Below are positions 49,301 through 59,593 of a stretch of DNA of 64,000 bases, one piece after another. Source of the stretch: Ciona intestinalis (taxonomy: Eukaryota; Chordata; Ascidiacea; Phlebobranchia; Cionidae); the NCBI RefSeq assembly GCF_000224145.3, contig NC_020178.2, forward strand, positions 764,986 through 828,985. Reading direction: 5' to 3'. Positions within the stretch are counted from its first letter, which is position 1. Every line of letters begins with the position of its first letter. Under the pieces are notes generated by a model. That model was not told the DNA's origin. It searched no databases and saw only the letters and a program-made list of their open reading frames with translations. Position numbers and translations under genes: made by a program.

Positions 49301-52300
49301 GAATTAAACACACCTTTAAGATTAAATTAAAATAAATTAACAAATCTTTAAAATTAAATCAGAGTTTAAATAGAAAAAATTAACTATAGTATTTTAACAA
49401 TTCATCATTTAGTTTAAACGCTCTGACCACATTGAGATTCAATCATGTTTTACAGCTTTTATAAAATATTTATTTGTAATATATGAAGATCTTACGTGTT
49501 TTAATGTGGTTTTCTTTATCCCTTTAACTGCCACTGGTGTATTTAGTAATATTACGTATCGTTTAGTAGCTATAACATCATCAAATATGATGTAATGGCT
49601 TGGTAATCATATGACATTTTTGGTCGTTAAAATAATATAGAAAATTTGTCAATGTTTTCAAATTAATCATGTGATTATAAATAATTATGACATCATAGGT
49701 ATGACATCATCTGGTCATCAAAATACGACGCTTCAGATCATGTGATGGCAGTCCAGCGTGTTGATTGGTTGACCCACCCCTTTGGGGTCACGACCTTTAA
49801 TGACCTCGTCATCTGGACGGACTGGCGAACCACGGTGATCGCTAGCGCCAACAAGTGGACAGGGGAAAACTCGACGGTGATTGAGCTGGGATATAATCCT
49901 CCACTTGATGTGAAGGTTTATCATGAGAGTCGACAACCAATGTTTATTAATGATACTTCACAAGGTAAGTTGGTTATATTGATATTATAACATTGGCTGC
50001 GGTATTATTCATCATAGAGTATTATGATGTTACTTCTCAATTTGCTACCGGGCATAGTTTAAAGTAAACTCATATCATAAGAGTAGGAAACCAATTTTTA
50101 TTAATGATACTTCACAATGTGAGTTGGTTTTTATAACATAGGCTGTGGTATTATTCATAGAGTAATATGCTGTTACTTGTGCAACCAGGCATAATGTAGT
50201 GTAGACTTTTATTTTAAAAGATTCCTACTGTATTTACCCTCTATGAACACCAGATCAGGGTCAGATTTGCGGATTTCTATTGTTTTATAATATTTTAACT
50301 ATTTCAGCGCCCAACAACCCCTGTCTGAACCACACATGCGAAGGGTTGTGCATTCCTGTGCCAACCGCCACTGCCAACCACTTGACACACAAATGTTCTT
50401 GCCCGCATTTTTACAAGCTCTCTACAGACGGAGTTTCCTGCGAAAAAATCCAAAATTTTCTACTTTTTTCACATTTTATTGAGGTAAGATTATGAGAACG
50501 AATGAAAACTGATTTATTCTTGTGTGTTGAGGTATTGACAGTCGTTATAACACAGGTGTTCTGTTTCATACACCTTGTGACCGCTCCAAGTTATCACGCA
50601 TATAACTTTGTGGTATTGATAGCAATTTGCTATTTTCATAATTGTAAACTTATTCTATTGTATATATATATAGTTTCTATCGTAGAACTAAGAACACACC
50701 ATGAAACCAAGGATTTAGATATAAGTTTTACCTAAAATTCTAGAACATTGAGTAATATTACATATTACCGTATTTTTAACAACATACCATTATTACATCA
50801 CAGATTCAAGGCATGCGATTGGACAATTTGAATTTCAGTGCCATCCAAGCCCTTTCGTCACCTGACGTTGGTCGAGCCACCCGATTGGCCCATGACTGGT
50901 CACATGACCGAATATATTGGCCTGACTCTAAATCTGAGGAAATTAAGAGTTCGTTTATAAATGGATCCGATGTCACAACTGTTGTAGATACTGGTGAGTC
51001 ACTTTGTTCATTATGACTATGCAAAAATGAAGGCAAATTAAACGAGGTAACTCGTAAATATATGAAATAATAATCACCTACAAAGTTCTATATGTGGTTA
51101 GTTATGACTATGCAAATGTGATCGAAAATTAATAATACAGTTTGGTTCTTTTTTAATGTCATATTGCTGCTACCATGGTGGGCGTTTGTGTCTTTTGGCA
51201 AGATTCCGCCAATCCATTGATAAATATGTAAGCGGGCATGAGGTGTATGAAACAGAACACCCTTAATAGCGACTGTCATTGCTCCGCCACGCGAGGATAA
51301 ATAAGTTACATTCAGAACCTAAAAGCAGGTACGAGGTGTATGAAACAGAACATTTGTGTTATAACGACTGTCGTTGCCCCGCCACGCGAGGCATTCAGAA
51401 CTTAAAAGCGGGCACGAGGTGTATGAAACAGACCACCGGTGTTATAACGACTGTCACTGCCTCGTCACGCGAGGATTATTGTGTTACATTCATGCAGACT
51501 TTTATAACCTTTATTATTATTTTTTATTTATACTTTTTTTTATAAAATTATAAACAAAAAAGTTTTCATTTTTCCCCAGACTCAGCAAATGTATTTGGAT
51601 TAGTAGTTGACCCTCTACATAAGACTATATACTGGACATCATACATTGAACTAAGTTATGCACCAAACAAGAAGCTGATAAACTCATATGTCATGGTGGC
51701 TTCTTTGGATGGCAGGTATTGGAATAATAAACTTAATCATGCAGCAATAACTCTCATATAACTCAAATGAAGTTAGTTTTAAACTATCAGACATAAAATC
51801 TTATAGGTCATAAAAAGCTTGTAAGTTGTAACCATTATATTTTTCAGTTAGAATTGTTTAATTTTCTGTTTAAATAAAAAAATGCACCCTAGTTTTTCTA
51901 AAATGGATTTTTTCCTAAAAATGGATTTTTCCCCTACTGTTAGGTGTCTATACAAACAAGCAGAGCCAAAGTATATTGCATTCACCACATTAATCAATGA
52001 GGTTTCCTATGTTTGACAAATATGAGTGTAACTGCATTTTAACAATGTCACCCCAGTTTTTTTTCTTAAAATTTAAAAATTCTACACCTACAGGAAATGT
52101 GAACAGTCTGATTTTCCGTAATTATAAAGCACCAAATCTTTAAATTACGAATGTTTCTTCAGATATAAATACCAGTTGGGGGGCCCAGGTTGGGAAAACG
52201 TGAGTCGACCTAAATACCTCACATCCGATGTCCAACATGCTATGCTTTACTTCACCGATGATTTTGGAGTATATAGTGTTTCTATGGATGGCTCGAACCT

Positions 52301-55300
52301 GCAACAAGTAATATTGTGATGTCATAGTTGTTAATATGATAAAGCAGTCTAAAATATGAAATACGTAAAAAGTTACATCACAAACAATTAAAAGCATTCT
52401 TTTAAAACTTTTTTTATAATTTTTAGATTTCGAATTTTAAAAATGCCTCAGACCTACGTTACCATGACAACACACTCTACTGTGTTCACAACGGTTCAGT
52501 CAAAGTCATAGAAACAACATTATGTGGTGGATTTCGGTGCACTAGAGATTTACATATACCTGCTACTATGATTGCATTGTGGGGTGAAAGAATGTGGGTT
52601 TATGATGATGATAAAGGTGATTATGATGTCATAATGTGTTTGGAATCACAGTACAAAAGGTTATGTCTGCTTATAAGTCGCTTAAGTTCCCACCCACAAA
52701 GATATAAATGACCAATCCAACCAAAAGTCATGTCTGCTTATCCACACACTACAATAGCGTTGGCAACTCAACTACTACCTATAACATATATATACATTTT
52801 CATACAAATTTCCCAACAAAAAACATAAGCAACAAAAAATAAGTGATCTTTGCTTCCAGTTTCCATATTTGAAGTTGAAAATTTCCACTCCGAAAATCCT
52901 CAGCGAATTTTAAAGCGAAATCGAACCGGAAAACTTGCGGATATTCTTATTTATCATTCTACAGGGAATATACAACCACAAAGCAGGTACTGAGACTTGG
53001 AATTTTCACGTTTTACAGTTTGAGTCCTGTTTGTGTGACTGTCTGTAGTGTGTATTGGATGAATGTAACTTATTTATCTTTGCATGACAAGACAGTTATG
53101 ACACGTGTTCTGTTGTGCAAATAGTAATTAAAATTGTATTTAATAATGGTACTCATTAATATTGAAAAATGAATGTAAGTATTTGTATTCGCGTGGCGGG
53201 GTAACGACAGTCGTTATAACAAGATTGTTCTGTTTTATACACTTCGTGCCATCTTATAAGTTACCACATATGTAACTTTATGGGTGATTATATTTTGGCT
53301 ATGGAGATTTTTCGTTTTTTTTTTACATGTATACGTGTATCTGTATGTTATATATTTTTTGACTAAGTTATGTTACATTAAAGGACTTTTAATTTACCAT
53401 TTAAATACATACAGAGCATGCACAACTGGTATGAATGAATGCGAACAACTATGTCTTCCTTCTAATACAACAACAGAAGTTGTGGCTTCATGTAAATGTA
53501 GCATGGGGTATGAGGTGGATGCAAACAATATTAAACAGTGTAAAGGTAGGCTGCTACTTTGTAAGACCTTATATACATATAAGCTTTAACTGTTCTAGGT
53601 TATAGGGTATCTATTGTATAAGGTAGTTTTCTACTTAGTAATATCTGATCATACAATTAAGCTTATAGGCTATAGAATATATATATATATTGTTTTAGGT
53701 GACATTGCTAAAATACAGTTATACTCATAGTTGTCAAATATGGGGAACCTCATTGATTAATGTGGTGAATGCAATATACTTTGGCTCTGCTTGTTTGTAT
53801 AGACACCTAACGGCAGGGTAAAATCTGGGGTGACATTGTTAAAACACAGTTACACTCATAGTCATCAAACATAGGGAACCTCATTGATTAATGTGGTGAA
53901 TGCAATATACTTTGGCTCTGCTTGTTTGTATAGACACTTACCAGCAGGGTCAAAGCTGTTTTTTTTATATTTAAAACTGGGATGCTAAAACCTAGGATGT
54001 CACCCCTGTTTTATAAATTACAGTGACATCTCATTTACCCATAATACTATTTCTATTACACATGATAAATAACCTTCCGTATTATAACTTAAAATAATTT
54101 TAGCTATTGAAGAATTTATCCTGTATGCTACTGATAGTTCTGTAAGGGGTATTCACCTAAATGGAGAAGAAGGTGCATTATCTCCTATTATGGATCAAGC
54201 ACGTCCGGTTGGGGTAGATTTCTTTGCAAGTAAGATATCTATGTTTATTTTATATGGGTGAGGTTATAACACATTATTGACTAAATGGTAGCACCCTGGG
54301 TGTTGGGTAGTAGACCTACATCCCAGGTCTCAGGTGTGCCTCACTGAAGACCTCACCCTTATATAATCTCTATTATTAAGTGTCTATACAATGCTTAAAT
54401 GGAGTTTAAATAGTAGCACCCTGGGTGTTGGGGTAATATACCTACATCCCAGGGCCAGGTCTCAGGTGAATCCCACTGATCTATTATTGAATGTTCAAAA
54501 ACTGCTGGAGTGGGGTCTAGATGGTAGAACCTTGGTGTTGGGGTATTAAGGCAATATGCCTACATCACTGGACTAAAGTACCCAACCAAAGCCCTTACTT
54601 TATAAAACAAAATCATGTTTTCTCAGAAAACAACACTATACTGTGGACGGACTCGTCAGCAGTTGCGATAAAAGCATCCACGCGTGACGTGACATCACAA
54701 TGGACAATATATTCTCCTTTTCCGACAACAAGAAACTACTTCTACAACACCAGTGCAGTGAGTTAATATTATTATTGCTTTTTTGGCTTTTACTGTATGT
54801 ATATATGTACCTTATTTATCCTCACATGGCAGGGCAATGACATTCATTATAACACCGTTGTTCTGTTTCATACACATTGTGGCTCTATTCTAACATTAGT
54901 GTTAATCTCTCATTACTTCTAAAACCATTTTGTTGTCCCCTATAAAAAGCTGTATATATGTTGACCCCTTTAAGTTGTATGTTTGTGTCCCCTTTAAACT
55001 CCTTAACTTTGTCCCCATTATTTTGGGGTAAGGTAAATATTGTATGGTATTCAAATTACCCTACAGTACTTATTATCTATAGTTCTTTGTTGCCACATTA
55101 CATTATTTCTATATTTTTAATACATTTTCTATGTCATCATGTTAGTATATTATGTTGATATAGTTTCCTATGTTACAGTATGACACGAGATAGATATGAA
55201 GGAATAGCTGTGGATTGGGTAGCTGAGAATGTTTACTGGACTGACTCCGGATCTGATCAAATTAAGGTAGCTACGTTGTGATAAGCAGTTATGCAAGACC

Positions 55301-58300
55301 AATGCTTTGGATATTTATGTTAAAATTATAGAAACATGTTGTTGCTTCAAGGCATATATACATTTATATAGATCTTTAATAGATCTTCTGGCAATTTTTT
55401 ATCTGTAGTCTTAACAAAACATCCTGGCGCCGTGGCATAGTGGTTAGCGCGCCTGCCTGTAAACCANNNNNNNNNNNNNNNNNNNNNNNNNNNNNNNNNN
55501 NNNNNNNNNNNNNNNNAAAAATAATAATTACCCACGAAGTAACATACATGGTAACTCATAAGCTGGCACGAGGTGTTAAACCCGTGTGATAAAGACTGTC
55601 GTTTTTCGGCCACGCGAGGATAAAGTAAGTTACATTCTCAAATAAAGTCGCCAAAAGATCTCTTTTAGTAATTTTTACTTTAATTTCTGAAAATTATTTT
55701 TTCTAAAGGTAGTGCGAATGAATGGGTTGTATGTTTACACAATTTATCGCGGGGGTCAATTGTTACGCTCCATCGCCCTTCACCCTGTTGCTGGGTTATT
55801 GTTTGTCACTGACTGGGGCACCAAAGCTGGAATTATCCGGATGAAACTGGATGGAACCGGTGTAAACTGGATTGCAACTAGACTTGGTTGGCCAAATGGG
55901 ATTACTATCGATTTTGGGGTAAGTTTTTTTGTTTATTTGTTAAAATTTTAGACTAATTTATGTTTTGTATTTGTGGGTGAGGTCTTGAATGGTGTAGAAT
56001 GCAATAGTATAAGACCTGCGATTTATAGAACATTTGGTCTGTTACTACAATACCCACGATGCTGAACCTATTAGTTGGGGTTAATGTGGATTAAATCACT
56101 TGATCGAGGACATATACACTGTCAATGGTAGTGGTATTTCTGACTAAAACTGAAGTGTCGGTCCAACACAACTTAACTTATATAAACACCTGTGAAAAGT
56201 AGTGCAACCAATTCAAGGTTATTGTTTTGTTGATACTTTACTAAACTGCCAATACACCTATATATACATATATACAGATTTTCTACTTTTTATTTCAGAG
56301 TGATAGATTATATTACTGCGATGCCCAACGTGATACAATCCATTCAATTGATTTCAATGGAAATAATCGTCAACTAGTTTATGACGAGGCACAGTTCAGA
56401 ACATATGGTATCGATTTTTACAACGGAAAGCTGTATTGGTCGGATAGGTGAGTTGGTTAAGCATTGGGCTGGAAACCAAACGCTACTGGGTTCAATGCCC
56501 ATGTAAGTTGGTAAATATTGAAAATGGGGTAAATATTGAAAAAGGCTTTTATAAATTTATAAACCGGAATGTATAACTAATTGGTATTGGGCTAGCTTTG
56601 GCCTAAATTCTGCTTATCCACACACTACAATAGCTTCAGCAACTCGACTGTGGGCATGGGAGTGGCAACCATGGATAAGTCACTCAAGTTCCCACCCACG
56701 AGGATATAAATGACCAAACCAACCAAAAGTCATGTCTGCTTATCCACACACTGCAATAACTTTAACTCGACTGTGGACATGGGAGTGGCAACCATGGATA
56801 AGTCACTCAAGTTCCCACCCACGAGGATATAAATGACCAAACCAACCAAAAGTCATGTCTGCTTATCCACACACTGCAATAACTTTAACTCGACTGTGGA
56901 CATGGGAGTGGCAACCATGGATAAGTCACTCAAGTTCCTACCCACGTGTGGATATAAATATGAAACCACCCTGAAAATGTACTTTTTTCAGTCACCATTT
57001 ACGAGGATCAATAAACGTATGTGAAGTTAGGACCCAATGCACAAATAGTTCAATCAAATGGCTGGCAAAAGGATTATCGTTGCAGTTAAAAGATATGGTC
57101 ATATTTAGTGCAAGTAGACAGAATGGAACAAATGTGTGTGCAGTTAATAATGGTAATTATGACTTAATAAATATTTTATTTGTTTCTATGTGTTATTGTA
57201 CATAATTTAATGATTTTTTTTATTAGAATTTGTATAAAAAGCAGTACAATTGATGTTTTTTTTTATTTACAAATTGTCCTGTTAAAATAAATGTACCTTG
57301 TTAAAATTTGTCATTTTGTTAGCTTTATATGTTCCTTTTTTGTTAATTTATTCAGATGATGTAATATATGAATTATTCATGTGCATATGATACTTTATTA
57401 ATGTGCCTACGATATAGAATGCGCATATATTATTTTATTAACGGCATAGGATATTTTATTTTCATGAAAATGATACTTCGTTTACGTGCATATGACATAA
57501 AATTCATGTGGCTATGATATTTTATTCCCACTTGAAAATGATATAATATTACGTGCATACAACAGGTGGTTGTGAGGAATTATGTTTTCACGTTGGAAAC
57601 AACGTTCGACGATGTGCATGTGCGCATGGTGTTTTGACGGCAAACAATAGAAGCTGTCAGCGTGAGTTTAAAGTTTCCTTAATTTCCTTGGATTTTTTTA
57701 CAAATGTCTTTTAAATAATTCAAATAATCATGAAGGTTATTCACATGATAAGATTTTTATAGCATGAAATTTCTCACAAAGAACTGTATCACGTTATTCA
57801 TTTTTAATTTAGTTGTATAACACCAACTTTGTATGACCTCACATATACTATTTATATGACATCATAGTATCTGCATATGACATTACAAATATACTTTATT
57901 ACAGCACACAAACAATACATCGCATATTCTGAAAGCAAACTCATTCAAAGCATCAATGTTGATGATCTTAATGATCCAAATGCCCCATTACCTGGAATAG
58001 ATGTAAGTTTATAATATATGTTTGTTCATGTAACTTATATAAACACATGTGAAAACTGAAAAGTGGTGCAACCAATTCAAGGTTATCGTTTTGTTGACAC
58101 TTTGTAAAAAATAGCTGTCAAAATACACCAGTGAAAAATGATGCAACCAATTCAAGGTTATTGTTTTGTTGACACTTTGTAAAACTAGCTGTTAAAATAC
58201 TAAAGTGTTGTTCAAATACAACTTAACTTATATAAACACCTGTGAAAAGTAGTGCAACCAATAAAATACTAAAATATTCATAAATCTCATGATACTCATA

Positions 58301-59053
58301 TTTTCATGTGATTTTCACAGAATCCTGACCTCATGAAATCCGTGATAGCACTGGCAATGGATTATAAAGGCCATCGTATGTTCTACAGTGACATGACTAT
58401 GCGTAACATATACAGCGTGAACACTACATATAATGGACGTTCAATATCTAATCCACAACTTGTAGCAAGAGGTTATTTGTTTAACTTAATAATATTTAAA
58501 TATAAATCGCTGGTTTGTCTGCTAGGTGTAGCGACCACGCTTAATTTCTTCCAATTAAATGTAAATATGTTTTTAACTGTAAGCATGTTTAAAAACTGTT
58601 GTTTTGTCTATAATTTTAAGCCCTTTAATATTTTATATATATTTGTCTTTTATTCGAAATATGTCTAATAAATGCCTATTCAAGGCTCATCGCTGCTACT
58701 ATTGTGGGTGTATGTGTCCTTGTGCAAGACACTACTGGCAATTGCTTCAACCATGTGGTCACTAACGGGTTGTCTAAATATATATACATATATTTTCAGG
58801 CCCTGTTTTTATCGAAATATGTCTTATAAATGCCTCTCCACCAAAAGTTGTCAACTTTTCTATTATTTTGTTCAGATGTTGGTCCTGTAGAAGGCTTAGC
58901 TTACCACAAAGTTGAACACGCTCTGTATTGGACAAGCTTAGTCCAGCGGGACATACGACGTCAGCTTCTTAATTCTACCAACATAGAAATCATAGTACCT
59001 GAACAAGATGTAAATGACCGCTTGAGGGCACTAGTGCTTTACGAATGTGCGAG
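31313..59053 (+). CDS. Giant LDL-receptor-related protein (LRP1-like), 5' part; 3' half not in window
   Basis: Forty-eight exons run from the signal peptide exon 31313-31391 to 58876-59053; together about 7,256 nt, 2,418 aa. Module order is 3 LDLa, 2 EGF, YWTD propeller, EGF, propeller, EGF, 7 LDLa, 2 EGF, then propellers 3 to 6 with an EGF between each. This matches LRP1/LRP1B, where cluster I has 2 LDLa and cluster II has 8; LRP2 (megalin) has a larger cluster I, so I favour LRP1-like. LRP1 is an endocytic and signalling receptor on the cell surface; LDLa modules bind ligands and propellers release them at low pH. Phases are consistent at all junctions except around 40721-40812 and 54757/55179. 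The last exon ends with a splice donor, and no cluster III LDLa, membrane segment or NPxY tail appears before the opposite-strand gene at 59594. Confidence 0.88.
31590..31955 (+). repeat. About 130-bp dispersed repeat, three tandem copies
   Basis: Three near-identical copies of the unit containing 'atgcagttacactcatagtt' and 'aatatactttggctctgctt' lie head to tail in LRP intron 1. Confidence 0.9.
33377..34974 (+). CDS. LRP LDLa cluster I (three modules)
   Basis: Exons 33377-33517, 33862-33978 and 34840-34974 each encode one LDLa module with six cysteines and the acidic calcium box ([48 protein letters not shown]). The second module has Ala in place of the usual Ser in the box (GADEAE). The exons are all phase 1 at both ends, as is usual for LDLa exon shuffling. 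Confidence 0.9.
34498..34810 (+). mobile_element. SINE, full-length composite copy
   Basis: Starts with the tRNA-like head 'actatagctcaataattaac' and B box 'gaggttactgagttcgaggc', then 'tatgtttacttgagcaagac', a shortened body, the tail 'gcgggcacgaggtgaatgaa', 'caaggttaaataagttacat' and a 'ttcattcaatcattcattt' end. The tail is partly duplicated. It lies in the LRP intron before exon 34840. Confidence 0.8.
35000..35172. mobile_element. TIR element (MITE-like)
   Basis: Begins 'tagtagggtggggaaaatgg', ends 'gtctcgtctccctccaccct', an inverted match. Interior carries 'cccatagactgttattaatt' and 'atttaaaacactatcaggat'. Confidence 0.75.
35866..36611 (+). CDS. LRP EGF modules 1-2
   Basis: Exon 35866-36006 encodes an EGF-like module with six cysteines ([20 protein letters not shown], then [15 protein letters not shown]). 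Exon 36418-36611 encodes a second ([20 protein letters not shown], then [17 protein letters not shown]) and runs on into the first propeller strand ([12 protein letters not shown]). Confidence 0.9.
37062..39344 (+). CDS. LRP YWTD beta-propeller 1
   Basis: Exons 37062-37254, 37916-38081, 38421-38581, 38861-38956 and 39207-39344. YWTD-type strands are degenerate here ([26 protein letters not shown]) but have the blade pattern with [14 protein letters not shown]. The exon 38861-38956 has its splice donor embedded in an inverted repeat. Confidence 0.85.
37285..37785 (+). repeat. About 32-bp minisatellite, about 15 copies
   Basis: Units read 'atgggtgaggtcctacagtg' plus 'tgggacctaagat', with unit length varying slightly. 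Read on the other strand, the unit matches the dispersed element that contains 'ctgtaggacctcacccatat'. Fills the intron between LRP exons 37062-37254 and 37916-38081. Confidence 0.95.
38953..39070. repeat. Inverted-repeat unit, about 3 tandem copies, overlapping a splice donor
   Basis: Arms 'aatggtaagttat' (38953-38965) and 'ataacttaccatt' (38979-38991) are perfectly complementary with a 13-nt loop 'agcatttattatc'. The unit then repeats about twice more. The first left arm contains the exon donor AATG/gtaag. Confidence 0.9.
39375..39520. mobile_element. TIR element (MITE-like), 3'-truncated
   Basis: Begins 'agacagtggagtaagatggg', interior 'cctgatcgtgttttaaacaa' and 'ttaacaaaggtctatgggag'; the right TIR is missing. 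Confidence 0.7.
39590..39715 (+). CDS. LRP EGF module 3
   Basis: One exon encodes [20 protein letters not shown], then [16 protein letters not shown]: six cysteines in EGF spacing. It separates propellers 1 and 2. Confidence 0.88.
40183..42850 (+). CDS. LRP YWTD beta-propeller 2 (with a reading-frame problem)
   Basis: Exons 40183-40333, 40721-40812, 41148-41368, 41675-41781, 42097-42215 and 42650-42850. Clear strands: [48 protein letters not shown]. Exon 40721-40812 enters in phase 2 and must leave in phase 0, which needs 91 nt, but it is 92 nt and hits an in-frame TAG. One surplus base in the AAA at 40776-40778 would explain both. Confidence 0.8.
41430..41600 (+). mobile_element. SINE, head and body
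   Basis: Starts 'cactgtgccacagtcgttag', then 'ctaaggcttgatgctgctac', 'gggtatgtgtccttgagcaa' and 'caacccagtggtcgctaatg'. The tail module is absent. Lies in an LRP intron. Confidence 0.75.
41891..42060. mobile_element. TIR element (MITE-like), complete
   Basis: Begins 'gtaaggtgagggaagacggc' and ends 'gtcccatcctcccccaccct' with 'actata'. Inverted ends match; interior 'atcgtgttttaaacaattaa' and 'cggtctattggagtcgtgaa'. Confidence 0.8.
42925..43050 (+). repeat. About 130-bp dispersed repeat, one copy
   Basis: Contains 'agttacactcatagtcgtca', 'aacatagggaacctcattga' and 'aatatactttggctctgctt'. Confidence 0.85.
43260..43456. mobile_element. TIR element (MITE-like), best-preserved copy
   Basis: Begins 'tagtagggtgggggaagatg' and ends 'gtcccatcttccccactcta' with 'ctgta', an almost perfect terminal inverted repeat over about 24 bp. 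Interior has 'acctttagcacataatatcc', 'aaatatcctgatcgtgtttt' and 'gtttactaccgattgggacg'. No ORF, so non-autonomous. Confidence 0.85.
43501..43654 (+). CDS. LRP EGF module 4
   Basis: One exon encodes [20 protein letters not shown], then [16 protein letters not shown]: six cysteines in EGF spacing. It closes propeller 2 before the second LDLa cluster. Confidence 0.88.
43698..43865 (+). mobile_element. SINE, head and body
   Basis: 'gatagtggttagtatggtca' (A-box-like), 'aggttctgcgttcaaggctt' (B-box-like), 'atgtgtccttggcaaaacac' and 'aacccagtggtcactaatgt'. The tail module is absent. Confidence 0.75.
44003..46997 (+). CDS. LRP LDLa cluster II (about seven modules)
   Basis: Exons 44003-44143 (1 module), 44592-44837 (2 modules), 45027-45119 plus the start of 45366-45542 (1), rest of 45366-45542 (1), 46155-46315 (1) and 46907-46997 (1, degenerate). 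Calcium boxes: [92 protein letters not shown]. The last, [16 protein letters not shown], still has DxxDC but lacks the tryptophan strand. Human LRP1 cluster II has eight. Confidence 0.9.
45700..46130 (+). repeat. About 105-bp tandem repeat, four copies
   Basis: Units contain 'gttgggccaactctggttta', 'aatcctaggttctatagtgt', 'ccttgctgtaggacctcacc' and 'catatagaatagaat'. Related single or double copies: 5640-5965, 24300-24380, 31460-31560, 36090-36190, 39840-39920, 54250-54560, 60520-60615. It fills an LRP intron. Confidence 0.9.
46505..46780 (-). mobile_element. SINE, inverted composite copy
   Basis: The plus strand shows the inverted tail first ('gaatgtaacttgtttatctt', 'tgttctgtttcatacactta', 'cgagttaccacatatgtaac') and then the inverted head ('gcgttgagcctcgaactcat', 'cagtcatgctagccactgtg'). 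The body is rearranged. Confidence 0.7.
47218..47734 (+). CDS. LRP EGF modules 5-6
   Basis: Exon 47218-47337 ([20 protein letters not shown], then [14 protein letters not shown]) and exon 47554-47734 ([20 protein letters not shown], then [16 protein letters not shown]). The second is GC-richer and leads into propeller 3 ([12 protein letters not shown]). Confidence 0.9.
47815..48115 (-). repeat. 71-bp hairpin repeat, about 4 tandem copies (inverted)
   Basis: Read on the minus strand this is the same unit as 21205-21560. It ends about 20 bp before the acceptor of the LRP exon at 48133, filling nearly the whole intron. Confidence 0.92.
48133..49964 (+). CDS. LRP YWTD beta-propeller 3
   Basis: Exons 48133-48311, 48601-48817, 49107-49274 and 49699-49964. 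Strong YWTD strands: [69 protein letters not shown]. Phases are consistent throughout. Confidence 0.92.
50308..50483 (+). CDS. LRP EGF module 7
   Basis: One exon encodes [20 protein letters not shown], then [17 protein letters not shown], followed by an unusual extra run [12 protein letters not shown] before the donor. It separates propellers 3 and 4. Confidence 0.85.
50804..52986 (+). CDS. LRP YWTD beta-propeller 4
   Basis: Exons 50804-50993, 51580-51715, 52163-52307, 52427-52616 and 52860-52986. Strands include [42 protein letters not shown] and [10 protein letters not shown]. Blade sequences are more divergent than in propeller 3, but phase and order hold. Confidence 0.85.
51160..51495 (+). 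mobile_element. SINE with triplicated tail module
   Basis: A body fragment ('tgctgctaccatggtgggcg') is followed by three copies of the tail module ('gcgggcatgaggtgtatgaa', 'gcaggtacgaggtgtatgaa', 'gcgggcacgaggtgtatgaa'), each with the 'gccacgcgagg' end. This looks like an early step toward the 91-bp array at 14090-14735. Confidence 0.8.
53165..53290 (-). mobile_element. SINE tail module, inverted
   Basis: Contains 'gcgtggcggggtaacgacag', 'tcgttataacaagattgttc', 'ttaccacatatgtaacttta' and 'tgggtgatta' on the plus strand, which is the inverted tail module. Confidence 0.75.
53415..53545 (+). CDS. LRP EGF module 8
   Basis: One exon encodes [20 protein letters not shown], then [17 protein letters not shown]: six cysteines in EGF spacing, separating propellers 4 and 5. 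Confidence 0.88.
53693..53965 (+). repeat. About 130-bp dispersed repeat, two tandem copies
   Basis: Two copies with 'aatatactttggctctgctt' and 'gtttgtatagacacctaacg'. Confidence 0.88.
54104..57152 (+). CDS. LRP YWTD beta-propeller 5
   Basis: Exons 54104-54229, 54627-54757, 55179-55266, 55709-55918, 56299-56447 and 56992-57152. Strands: [62 protein letters not shown] and DRLYYCDAQ. The junction 54757/55179 is off by phase: the first exon leaves in phase 0, the second needs phase 2. A missed small exon, a different splice site or an indel are possible. A 50-N gap lies in the next intron (55467-55516). Confidence 0.82.
55430..55640 (+). mobile_element. SINE, near full-length, interrupted by an assembly gap
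   Basis: Head 'ggcgccgtggcatagtggtt' and 'agcgcgcctgcctgtaaacc' runs into the 50-N gap; after it come 'tacatggtaactcataagct', the tail module and 'gataaagtaagttacattct'. The A-box-like 'gtggttagcgcg' is well preserved. Confidence 0.8.
55467..55516. other. Assembly gap (50 N) inside a SINE
   Basis: Exactly 50 N, replacing the SINE body. Confidence 0.99.
56590..56960 (+). repeat. About 115-bp tandem repeat, about 3 copies
   Basis: Units contain 'ctgcttatccacacactaca', 'gggagtggcaaccatggata', 'agtcactcaagttcccaccc' and 'aggatataaatgaccaaacc'. A related degraded copy lies at about 52660-52765. Located in the LRP intron before exon 56992. Confidence 0.88.
57566..57661 (+). CDS. LRP EGF module 9
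   Basis: One exon encodes [20 protein letters not shown], then [12 protein letters not shown] spacing with the first cysteine pair likely from the preceding exon (CEVRTQC, CAVNNG). Confidence 0.85.
57905..59053 (+). CDS. LRP YWTD beta-propeller 6, partial
   Basis: Exons 57905-58002, 58321-58471 and 58876-59053. Strands: [51 protein letters not shown]. The last exon ends ECAR in phase 2 at GAG/gtaag. A complete propeller needs at least two more blades; none were found downstream in the window. Confidence 0.82.
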
Positions 59054-59593
59054 GTAAGAATGTGTGATTTTTTATTAATGATCCGCTAAACCTAGCATAA
59101 TATTCAAGGTTATTTTTTGTTGACACTTTGTAAAACTAGCCGTCAAAAATAGTAAAGTGTCGGTCAAATACAACTTAACTTATATAAACACCTGTGAAAA
59201 GTGGTACAACCAATTCAAGGTTATTGTTTTGTCGACACTTTGTAAAACTAGCCGTCAAAAATAGTAAAGTGTCGGTCAAATACAACTTAACTTATATAAA
59301 CACCTGTGAAAAGTGGTGCAATTAAATAAGATCACAAAATTCTACTGAGACTAAACATAATACTTGTATTAAAAGTTAAATATTATATACAGCATTTCTT
59401 TTATACATGATACAAACTGGACAGTGTTCATAATACACAAGTCATAATAAATGTTAAAAAAAATGAATTTAAAAAAAAAGTTATCAAAAACTTAAAAAAC
59501 ACAGTTATGACACTGGCACTGTATGTTAGAATCACAGTGGAATGGTCCCAATTGTTATTTACTTCTTTTCTTGTGGTTATAAGATGTCTATGG
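59054..59593. other. Gap between last LRP exon and opposite-strand gene
   Basis: Holds two copies of the 112-bp repeat (59090-59325) and AT-rich sequence. No LRP exon, membrane segment or terminal exon is seen. Confidence 0.6.

Noticed and set aside
55436..55466. Possible tRNA gene ('gtggcatagtggttagcgcg')
   Set aside because: It is the A-box head of the SINE; no cloverleaf can be completed, and the gap interrupts it. Similar heads recur with the same SINE body.
31313..59053. Naming the receptor LRP2 (megalin)
   Set aside because: Megalin has a larger first LDLa cluster; three LDLa then EGF pair, two propellers and a cluster of seven fits LRP1/LRP1B better.
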